Shown piece by piece: positions 1-5,908 of a stretch of DNA of 7,021 bases (position 1 is its first letter; every line of letters begins with the position of its first letter). This stretch comes from VGNY01 sp964549635 (GTDB taxonomy: Bacteria > Chloroflexota > Dehalococcoidia > GIF9 > UBA5629): contig CAZJVJ010000035.1 in assembly GCA_964549635.1 (NCBI GenBank), positions 1 through 7,021 of the forward strand, given 5' to 3'. The translations under genes and the position numbers were made by a program. Under the pieces are notes generated by a model. That model was not told the origin of the DNA. It saw only the letters and a program-made list of their open reading frames with translations, and did not search any database.

Positions 1-32
1 AAGAATTGAATGCTGAAAAAGGGCTTGGTCTC

Positions 33-3000
33 ATGAAAGGAATGCCAAGCCTCATGCATTATAGTGCATTACTGCCTGTTATATTGCTGTTCAGCCTGAT
101 TCTGCCGACTAAGCCTGCTTTGGCCCATCCGGGCAAACTTATGTGGTCCATTGTGAATACTCCGAGCCAGGAAAACAATGTCATAGCCAGCCCGTCGGAG
201 GTCAATTTCATAGCTATCGGTGCTGATGGCAGGACGTTCTATGTTGTGGATATACACAACAAGAAAGTTTTTAAGTCAACTGATGGTGGTATTACCTGGC
301 CTGAGGCGGTGAGTCGCTTTCTGCCGCCTCAGGCTCTACCTGTGTGGAATATAGCGGTAGCTCCGGATGATGTAAACTTCGTTGTTGCCATAGCGGATGG
401 GGATGGCACCGGCGCTCCGCCTAGTGGTGGGCCAAGGAGAGTGTATGTCTCTGTTGATGGCGGGACTAAGTGGGAGGATGCTGGCCTTGTGCTGCCTGCC
501 AATGAATACATCGGTTGTGTTGATGTCTCGGTACGATATGGAGCTAACCGCGATATTGCCATCGGTACGCGGACTGGTGCCGGGGTGGGCAGGGTTTTTG
601 TGCGACAGGTGCCGGGATATGTTTGGGATGACCAGACCGTGCCGCCATCTACTGGTTGGCTTGCCGGGGATGTCGTAGCGCTGAAGTTTTCACCCAACTA
701 CTACAGTGATACTAGTTTGGCAGTTGTTACAGTCGCCGGAAATACCCACCTGCAGCTTGGCATCCGTGACACCGCCAGCAATACTACGGAATGGAAGACC
801 GACGGCGGTTATCCGGTCTTAGTTCGGGATACGAGCCGTACGCAGGCCTCACCGTCTGTCAGTCAGGTCATAACCGCTGACCTGGAGCTGCCGTCCGATT
901 TTGTGGGGACTGACTCTGGTAGACGCCGTTATTACGTCAGCACCGATGTCAATAACATCCTGCATCCTGGAGTACAATCGGGCGTACATCGCATCGATGA
1001 CAATGTAGTTTACTGGATATCCCCTCCGATTACTGCTCTGCCGCCACGCAGGGCAGGGATTTCCAGCATTGCTTTCCTCGGCGACCATATGGGTGGTGTA
1101 CTGTTAGCCGGTGAGGTCACTGTCGAGCCAGCCAAAGGCAAGGTATACATCTGGCGGACTTCAAACCCGACTGTCAGCGCTCCTGAATGGAAAAAATCGG
1201 ACGCTGATTACAAGTCACCCACCGGTGGGGCCAATGCGACGACGGTGCCACCGATAGGTTACTTCGCTAATGCGCAGGTGGCCTGGAGCCCGGATGGCAT
1301 CAGGGCTTATTGCGGCACCAGCTCGGCCAGTCCTTCGAATGGAGGGACTGGTTCAGCTCCGGGGCAATGGCCATTTGCTTGGAAAACTGGCGTTCAGTTT
1401 GATGAGTCGGCCTTCTCCGTTAGCCCCTATTCAGTGCCCTATGAATTGTCACTTGAAATGGCTGATAAGCCGACAGATAGTGATGTGGGCAAAGTCTGGA
1501 ACCAGCTCAGCCTGATAGATACCCAAATCAGCTTTCTGTCCGATGTTGCTGTCCTGGAAATTCCAGGAGAGATGGCCAGGGATTACAACATACTCTACCT
1601 TGCCTCGTGTGGTATCCCGCCACCTCCGGGTATTCTTTATTTTGATAGCCTGTGGCGGAGCACCGGCGACCCTTTAGGCAGGACATGGGAGAGGATATTG
1701 TGTATAGACACCGCCAAAAATGACCTGATACTGCGTGTCAGGCAGACGCCCTATGAAGAGAAGGCTAGAAGCCGTATCGTTGTCTTTGCTGACCGCGGTA
1801 GTGATATGGTTGGCTACTCTGCGGACGAGGGGCAACAGTGGAATGTGCGTTCTCTTCAGGTTGTGAGCGATTTAGCCCTGGCACGTGATGATGTGCTTTA
1901 TATTTTGGGTGATGCGATGGTCTACCGGTATGAATGGGCGGCAAATAACTGGAGGAAAACCCACGAAGTGGATACCGGTCTTGATTCCGGGCATACCATA
2001 GCTGTCCCGCTTAAGAACCCGGAAAATGAGGTGGGGGAGACTGCGGACTGGGTGGTGGTGGGTGAAGAAGGCCCGCCCAATGGCTCCAGCCGGGTGGCCT
2101 ATGCTGATTTTTCTCTGTGGGCGGTCAGGTTTGACCCACCTGTTGAAAAGAGAACTGCAACGCCCGTGCTTGGTGATGTCCACGTTATTGCTGATGACAG
2201 GTTTGAGCGGGATAAAATAATATATGCCGGGGTTCGTGACATAACTGGCAATAGGGGAAAAATTTACCGCTGGGTGATTGGTCAGAGCACTGCCTGGGAT
2301 GAGCTGGAGCCGCCGAATGAAGCCTTTTACGGGCTGGCACAGCGAAATGATGTGCTCTATGGGGCGTGGAATTCTCCGGGACCGCCCAGGCCTCCTGAAC
2401 CGCCGAGCAATCCCCCGGGTGTTGACCGCACTCTATATTCCAGGGCGACTGTGCCACCGCCACCGGAGTGGGATGATTTGACTGTCGGGTTGCCTGTGCC
2501 AGGCGAAGGCAATTATCCGGTGGCTTTCACCCGTGAACCCGGCTCACTCAAGGTCTCAAGCAATGAGTACAACAATTTGTGGGCAATCGACAATCGCCCT
2601 TATGACTGGACGAATAAGATAGGTTGTTTGTGGGCATATAGCGATATTGTGGCCAAGGTAGGTCCCTGGACTACGGCGCCGCCCAGCGGCGACTTCATAC
2701 CTATTGATCCGGTGAGCGGTCGTGCCAGAGAGATAAATTTCCGGTGGCGCGAGCTCAGTTATGCCTCGGTCTATGAGTTGCAGGTAGCCAAGGACAAAGA
2801 TTTCACTGTAATAGCGCTCCTCAACTATAATATCGTGCCGGTTGACCAGCTGTCGCCAGCCTGTTATTTCCCATCCGGAGGCTTAATACCGCATCCTGCA
2901 TCTGGTGTGGCTGATTGGGGCAGCCTCGAAAGCGGCCATACCTATTACTGGCGGGTAAGGGCTAGACAAGCGGCTACCGGTGAAATTATCCGCAGTCCCT

Positions 3001-3503
3001 GGTCGGCGACGATGTATTTCACAGTAAAGGCAGGTCTGCCGGTGAAGAGCGCTTATAGCTCTGTTACCTTGCTTAGTCCAGCCGATGGTGCCAGGCGTGT
3101 GTTACGCTCTCCGGTTTTTGCCTGGACACCTGTTCCCGGAGCAACGAGCTATGAATTTATCCTGGCGAAGGACGCCAGTCTGAACCAGGTGCTAGTCAAA
3201 GCCAGGGTGCCCACTACGACGGCTTACATTTATGGAGACAGACTCGACTGGGGTACCACTTACTTCTGGCAGGTGAGGGCGGTTGAACCGGTAGCAAGTG
3301 AGCCGAGTCCGATAGGCGGCTTCACAGTGGTGGCCCAGCCGCAACACGGAGTTGCCCCAGCCAAGCCACCTCCCGAAACACCGCTGTGGCTGTGGGTGTT
3401 GATGGCCATATATACTGTTGAGATGGTAGCTATCATCGCTCTGGCAATAAAAAGGTTAAACTATGTTAGGCCAAGTACCACTGATGCTTTAGACGATGGT
3501 TAA
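33..3503 (+). CDS. Large exported, C-terminally membrane-anchored protein with BNR-like propeller motifs and two fibronectin-III-like modules
   Basis: I do not recognise a named gene. From ATG 33 the product is 1156 residues. Residues 1-31 are a signal peptide: Lys2, a hydrophobic core LLPVILLFSLIL, and an A-L-A cleavage site before His32. Blade-like motifs follow: KSTDGGITW (about 81-89), VYVSVDGGTKW (137-147), YYVSTD (about 300) and SADEGQQW (about 596-603), typical of BNR/sortilin-like beta-propellers. A proline-rich linker (about 782-797) leads to two modules resembling fibronectin III domains (about 885-999 and 1009-1100), each with a 'Y.W.VRA' strand. Residues 1117-1142 form one membrane helix followed by Lys-Arg and a 14-residue tail, so the bulk should lie outside the cell. 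Ligand and function are unknown; adhesion, surface-layer or carbohydrate-related roles are guesses. GAAAAAGGG at 15-23 lies 9 nt before ATG 33, which favours this start. TTG 6 and ATG 42 or 54 are alternatives, and the frame is open to the window's left edge, so a start outside the window cannot be excluded. Confidence 0.88.
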   Translation: MKGMPSLMHYSALLPVILLFSLILPTKPALAHPGKLMWSIVNTPSQENNVIASPSEVNFIAIGADGRTFYVVDIHNKKVFKSTDGGITWPEAVSRFLPPQALPVWNIAVAPDDVNFVVAIADGDGTGAPPSGGPRRVYVSVDGGTKWEDAGLVLPANEYIGCVDVSVRYGANRDIAIGTRTGAGVGRVFVRQVPGYVWDDQTVPPSTGWLAGDVVALKFSPNYYSDTSLAVVTVAGNTHLQLGIRDTASNTTEWKTDGGYPVLVRDTSRTQASPSVSQVITADLELPSDFVGTDSGRRRYYVSTDVNNILHPGVQSGVHRIDDNVVYWISPPITALPPRRAGISSIAFLGDHMGGVLLAGEVTVEPAKGKVYIWRTSNPTVSAPEWKKSDADYKSPTGGANATTVPPIGYFANAQVAWSPDGIRAYCGTSSASPSNGGTGSAPGQWPFAWKTGVQFDESAFSVSPYSVPYELSLEMADKPTDSDVGKVWNQLSLIDTQISFLSDVAVLEIPGEMARDYNILYLASCGIPPPPGILYFDSLWRSTGDPLGRTWERILCIDTAKNDLILRVRQTPYEEKARSRIVVFADRGSDMVGYSADEGQQWNVRSLQVVSDLALARDDVLYILGDAMVYRYEWAANNWRKTHEVDTGLDSGHTIAVPLKNPENEVGETADWVVVGEEGPPNGSSRVAYADFSLWAVRFDPPVEKRTATPVLGDVHVIADDRFERDKIIYAGVRDITGNRGKIYRWVIGQSTAWDELEPPNEAFYGLAQRNDVLYGAWNSPGPPRPPEPPSNPPGVDRTLYSRATVPPPPEWDDLTVGLPVPGEGNYPVAFTREPGSLKVSSNEYNNLWAIDNRPYDWTNKIGCLWAYSDIVAKVGPWTTAPPSGDFIPIDPVSGRAREINFRWRELSYASVYELQVAKDKDFTVIALLNYNIVPVDQLSPACYFPSGGLIPHPASGVADWGSLESGHTYYWRVRARQAATGEIIRSPWSATMYFTVKAGLPVKSAYSSVTLLSPADGARRVLRSPVFAWTPVPGATSYEFILAKDASLNQVLVKARVPTTTAYIYGDRLDWGTTYFWQVRAVEPVASEPSPIGGFTVVAQPQHGVAPAKPPPETPLWLWVLMAIYTVEMVAIIALAIKRLNYVRPSTTDALDDG

Positions 3504-3621
3504 TTGGCCCCATGTTTACCACGAAAGCCATTTCAGGTTGTACATCACGCCGCCAGTTCTCACCATGGCGTCAGATACGTCGGCAAAAGGCATTACGGTA
3601 CCCTCCATGACACCACTGTTA

Positions 3622-4138
3622 GCCTGAGGTGCTCTGTACCAGCAAATTCATAACACTTTCACTCAGGCCATTAAAGGCGCGACCATTATTGTGTATGCCA
3701 TTATTGACCACTTACCATGGTCGGGTGCGGTTAACTACACGCTGAGGAGGCCTGGGACCGAGTCGGGCTTTTCTGTGCCCATAGACCTAAGCGAGTTTCC
3801 GTGAATTTTCACTGCCCGGTATCACGCCATCACTGCCCCAGAAGTTGTCAGTGGGCGACGCCATAAATTTTACGTCCCTGCATGGCTCTACCCGCTCGTC
3901 TTTAACTCCGGCTCTATCATAGGTGCCGTCCTCATGTACATAGCGACCTCACGATGGCAAAATTTAACCTGTGGCGGCACCATAGCATTTGCCTTAAGTC
4001 AGTGGAGCCTTTAAAGGCAGTGTTGGAAGGAGCCGCACCAGGGCCGAACGAAAACTTGCCGCCATGTGACTCGGTGAATTTCCCCCTGCATTTTCGTTTT
4101 GCTGGTGAAATACCACCGCAAACAGGGCTACCAAGGGA
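3622..4138 (-). pseudogene. Possible decayed protein-coding gene, family not recognised
   Basis: Read on the minus strand, bases 4138-3935 are open for 68 codons and include HGGKFSFGPGAAPSN and RLNFAIV. About where that frame is about to stop, a second frame (3948-3790, 53 codons) takes over with GRYVHEDGTYDRAG and PTDNFWGSDGVIPGSEN. It ends at TAG (3787-3789), continues past TAA (3712-3714) and reads VVNNGIHNNGRAFNGL to 3622. The pieces have the composition of a soluble or exported protein, and joining them needs one frameshift near 3945 plus two read-through stops, as in a dead gene. No start codon with a ribosome binding site is apparent, and I cannot name a family. The strand is uncertain: the codon-aligned plus-strand frame from 3628 to 4011 has only one stop (TGA at 3802) and more hydrophobic content. 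It could also be non-coding sequence that is open by chance. Confidence 0.33.
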
Positions 4139-4188
4139 TTAATTGAGCAAAAGGGAGCTGTTCAAAGTAACGAGACTGAAAGCTTTAT

Positions 4189-4205
4189 GCCAAACCGAGT
4201 TTGGC
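4189..4205 (-). terminator. Small hairpin downstream of the tRNA unit, possible weak terminator
   Basis: GCCAAAC (4189-4195) and GTTTGGC (4199-4205) form a perfect 7-bp stem with a 3-nt loop. It lies 33 nt past the encoded CCA end of tRNA-Glu on the minus strand, where the Gln-Glu transcript would be expected to end. What follows on that strand is ATAAAGCTTTC, not a run of T, so it is at best a poor intrinsic terminator. It may act in 3' processing or have no role. Confidence 0.3.
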
Positions 4206-4238
4206 TGATAGTAGCCCTCTTATGGTAAATTATCGGTA

Positions 4239-4315
4239 TGGTAGCGCATACGGGATTCGAACCCGTGATCTCCTCCTTGAGAGGGAGGTGTCCTAAACCC
4301 CTAGACGAATGCGCC
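4239..4315 (-). tRNA. tRNA-Glu (anticodon CTC)
   Basis: On the minus strand the 77-nt gene folds into a full cloverleaf. The acceptor stem is GGCGCAT with ATGCGCT, and its first pair is a G-U wobble. The D arm is GTCT/GGAC. The anticodon arm is CCTCC, loop CTCTCAA, GGAGG, giving anticodon CTC for GAG codons. The T arm is ACGGG, loop TTCGAAT, CCCGT. The discriminator base is A73 and the 3' CCA is encoded (4239-4241). The layout matches typical bacterial tRNA-Glu, with a 5-nt variable region. It lies 8 nt downstream of tRNA-Gln and is very probably processed from the same transcript. Confidence 0.97.
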
Positions 4316-4323
4316 GCAGAAAC

Positions 4324-4397
4324 TGGCTGGGGATCCAGGATTCGAACCTGGCCTTACGGATCCAGAGTCCGCTGTCCTACCGCTAGACGAATCCCCA
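4324..4397 (-). tRNA. tRNA-Gln (anticodon CTG)
   Basis: The 74-nt minus-strand gene has acceptor stem TGGGGAT/ATCCCCA, and anticodon stem GCGGA/TCCGT around loop CTCTGGA, giving anticodon CTG for CAG codons. The T arm is CCAGG, loop TTCGAAT, CCTGG. The 3' CCA is encoded (4324-4326). The U1-A72 first pair and discriminator G73 are usual bacterial tRNA-Gln features; the U1-A72 pair is known to be used by the GatCAB amidotransferase in organisms that make Gln-tRNA indirectly. It is the promoter-proximal gene of the pair, 13 nt after a TATAAT box. Confidence 0.97.
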
Positions 4398-4410
4398 GTT
4401 CGTCGTTTGG

Positions 4411-4440
4411 ATTATAGCAGAGGGCTAGCGGATAATACAA
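4411..4440 (-). promoter_or_regulatory. Promoter of the tRNA-Gln/tRNA-Glu unit
   Basis: On the minus strand a perfect TATAAT -10 box (4411-4416) is preceded by an 18-nt spacer and TTGTAT (4435-4440), which keeps the TTG of the -35 consensus. The -10 box ends 13 nt before the mature 5' end of tRNA-Gln, so transcription would begin about 6-7 nt upstream of it, leaving a short leader for RNase P. Housekeeping sigma-factor type. Confidence 0.75.
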
Positions 4441-4444
4441 GCGT

Positions 4445-4473
4445 TTGTCAGCAGGCACACCGATTGTTATACT
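4445..4473 (+). promoter_or_regulatory. Promoter of rnc
   Basis: TTGTCA (4445-4450) and TATACT (4468-4473) are separated by exactly 17 nt, and each differs from the housekeeping consensus by one base. The predicted start of transcription is about 4480, at or one base before ATG 4481. This implies a leaderless or nearly leaderless rnc mRNA. It also excludes TTG 4445 as the initiation codon, since that TTG is the start of the -35 box. The site lies beside the divergent tRNA promoter, whose -35 box ends 4 bases away. Confidence 0.65.
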
Positions 4474-4480
4474 CATGGAA

Positions 4481-5188
4481 ATGGGACAGGTTGATTTGGT
4501 TAACTGGCAGGAATTACAACGGAGCATAGGTGTTAGTTTTAAAGATGTAACTCTGCTTCAGCAGGCTTTTGTCCATGCGTCCTACATAAATGAGAATCCG
4601 AATTTTCCCCTTCCTGATAACGAGAGGCTTGAGTTTGTCGGTGATGCTCTGCTCAGCCTGGTGGCTGCTGAGAAGCTGTATTATGAGTTCTCTCATTTCG
4701 GTGAGGGCGAGCTGACTGAGCTACGAGTCTCTTTAATCCGACAGGAAACGCTGGCCCAGCTGGCTTCTTCTCTAGGGCTTGGGAAATATCTCATTCTGGG
4801 TAAAGGGGAGGAGTTGACCGGGGGCCGGCACAGACCGACCAACCTTGCTGATGCTTTTGAAGCTCTGGTGGGGGCTATATTTATTGACCGGGGTTTCACT
4901 GTGGCCAGGGATTTCGTTTTATCCTGTCTGGGTAGCCAGATTGAAAAGGCAAAAGCTGAAGGTGTGGGGAAAAACTACAAGGCGCTGCTACAGGAATTCA
5001 CCCAGGCTAAATATAAACAACTTCCGACCTATCATGTCGTAAGGGTATCAGGCCCCGACCATGATAAGGATTTTATGGTGGAAGTGAAACTTGGCGACAC
5101 AGTCCTGGGAACAGGTTCCGGCAAGAGCAAGAGGGCTGCTGAGTTTGAGGCTGCCCGTTCCGCATGGGAGAAGCTGATATCAGAGTGA
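4481..5188 (+). CDS. rnc: Ribonuclease III
   Basis: The enzyme cleaves double-stranded RNA, including rRNA precursors and structured mRNAs, with Mg2+, as a cytoplasmic homodimer. From ATG 4481 it has 235 residues, a normal length. The family signature NERLEFVGD is at 47-55 with acidic residues E51 and D55. The second catalytic pair, D124 and E127, is in ADAFEALVGAIFID. The C-terminal double-stranded-RNA-binding domain runs from about NYKALLQEF (165) to the KSKRAAEFEAAR helix (215-226), including the conserved KR-A lysine/arginine region. Start choice: no Shine-Dalgarno sequence precedes any candidate. ATG 4481 coincides with the predicted transcript start; ATG 4475 (237 residues) and TTG 4496 are alternatives, and TTG 4445 would lie in the promoter. 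The gene stands alone, divergent from the tRNAs and convergent with the downstream hydrolase gene, with only 23 nt between the two stops. Confidence 0.96.
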   Translation: MGQVDLVNWQELQRSIGVSFKDVTLLQQAFVHASYINENPNFPLPDNERLEFVGDALLSLVAAEKLYYEFSHFGEGELTELRVSLIRQETLAQLASSLGLGKYLILGKGEELTGGRHRPTNLADAFEALVGAIFIDRGFTVARDFVLSCLGSQIEKAKAEGVGKNYKALLQEFTQAKYKQLPTYHVVRVSGPDHDKDFMVEVKLGDTVLGTGSGKSKRAAEFEAARSAWEKLISE

Positions 5189-5211
5189 ACCCTTTAGCGC
5201 CGGTCAATCTG

Positions 5212-5859
5212 TTAGTTTGCTGGCTGCAAAACTACGATTTCAGTGGTCTGTGGCAGCTTATCTGCTTTAAACTCCACCTCGCTGGCATTCGGCCTCCTAA
5301 CGTTCGTCTTCCCGGCAGTGAAATCGTCGATGTTGTTTAGCGGCCAGTCACATTTGGGTGTTTTGAAATGCATGGGTATGACGACCTTCGGTTTTAAGTC
5401 CTCGCTGACTGTGCCCGCCGTTTTGGCATCGATGGTGAAGACGCTGCCTATGGGAATGAGCAGTATGTCTACGGGTCCGATTTCGGCGATTTGTTCACTG
5501 GTAAGCCTGTGCCCCAAATCACCCAAATGGCAGAGCCTTATTCCATCCACGGTGAAGCAGAATGCTGTGTTGCTGCCACGCTCCTTGCCGGCTGATTCAT
5601 CATGGTGGGTTGAGATACCCTTAAACTGTATGCCTTTAACGGTTTTTGTGCCGCTGCCGGTGACGACCTCGGGCTTTCCGGGAACCGATGAGACGCTGTT
5701 GTGATCGAAGTGATCATGGCTCACCACAACGATGTCAGCGGTATCGGTGATAGGTGCGTAACTGAGGCCACTGCCCTGAGGATAGGGGTCGGTAATGATT
5801 TTGACGCCGGCCTCCGAAGTAATCAGGAAACAGGCATGTCCCAACCATTTTATTTTCAT
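5212..5859 (-). CDS. UPF0173-type metal-dependent hydrolase, metallo-beta-lactamase fold
   Basis: A 215-residue cytoplasmic protein with no signal peptide. It opens with MKIKWLGHACFLI, the usual start of this UPF0173/UlaG-like branch of the metallo-beta-lactamase superfamily. The metal-binding motif SHDHFDH supplies H48, H50, D52 and H53. Further likely ligands are H85/H86 (THHDE), D114 in HLGDLGH, and H164 in IPMHFKT. All are present, so the enzyme should be active and bind two metal ions, probably zinc or manganese. The natural substrate of this family is generally unknown; lactonase or phosphodiesterase-type hydrolysis is possible but cannot be chosen from sequence. It lies 49 nt downstream of the aminopeptidase gene on the same strand and is probably cotranscribed. 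No intrinsic terminator is visible in the 23 nt between its stop and that of rnc. Confidence 0.93.
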   Translation of the reverse strand: MKIKWLGHACFLITSEAGVKIITDPYPQGSGLSYAPITDTADIVVVSHDHFDHNSVSSVPGKPEVVTGSGTKTVKGIQFKGISTHHDESAGKERGSNTAFCFTVDGIRLCHLGDLGHRLTSEQIAEIGPVDILLIPIGSVFTIDAKTAGTVSEDLKPKVVIPMHFKTPKCDWPLNNIDDFTAGKTNVRRPNASEVEFKADKLPQTTEIVVLQPAN

Positions 5860-5865
5860 CGTATG

Positions 5866-5873
5866 ACCTCCTT
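5866..5873 (-). promoter_or_regulatory. Strong Shine-Dalgarno site of the UPF0173 hydrolase
   Basis: On the minus strand AAGGAGGT lies 6 nt before the ATG at 5857-5859. It is a near-perfect anti-16S match and fixes the start. It contrasts with rnc, which has no such site. Confidence 0.9.
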
Positions 5874-5908
5874 GTGTTTTAATAACCGAGATAGACTGGT
5901 ACTTCTGT

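Larger units (their letters stand above)
3504..4238. other. 735-nt stretch without an intact gene
   Basis: No frame here gives a convincing complete protein with a start and ribosome binding site. No clear rho-independent terminator follows the large surface-protein gene. The stretch holds a possible decayed reading frame on the minus strand (3622-4138) and a small hairpin (4189-4205) near the end of the tRNA transcription unit. Bases 3504-3621 show only short broken frames. No mobile-element ends, arrays or tandem repeats are visible. Confidence 0.6.

Noticed and set aside
3954..4142. 62-codon plus-strand reading frame starting MAKFNLWRHH
   Set aside because: No ribosome binding site and no recognisable family. 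It overlaps the protein-like minus-strand frame of the possible pseudogene and is probably a chance frame.
4124..4218. 8-bp inverted repeat AGGGCTAC (4124-4131) / GTAGCCCT (4211-4218)
   Set aside because: The arms are 79 nt apart with no supporting structure or element between them; this is within chance for a region this size.
4221..4243. Direct repeat TATGGTA (4221-4227 and 4237-4243) at the tRNA-Glu 3' end as an integration att site
   Set aside because: Seven bases is too short, and no longer copy of the tRNA 3' end, integrase gene or element boundary is visible in the window.
4407..4436. Second plus-strand promoter (TTGGAT, 18 nt, GATAAT)
   Set aside because: The -35 box matches only three of six bases, and it is largely the mirror image of the stronger tRNA promoter on the other strand. 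The TTGTCA/TATACT pair just downstream is far better.
4445..4480. TTG 4445 as the start of rnc (247 residues)
   Set aside because: The TTG is the first half of a good -35 box, has no Shine-Dalgarno sequence, and adds residues not typical of the N-terminus of RNase III.
5243..5704. 153-codon plus-strand reading frame opposite the UPF0173 gene
   Set aside because: It is the antisense shadow of a clearly conserved metallo-beta-lactamase-fold gene and has no ribosome binding site or recognisable motif.
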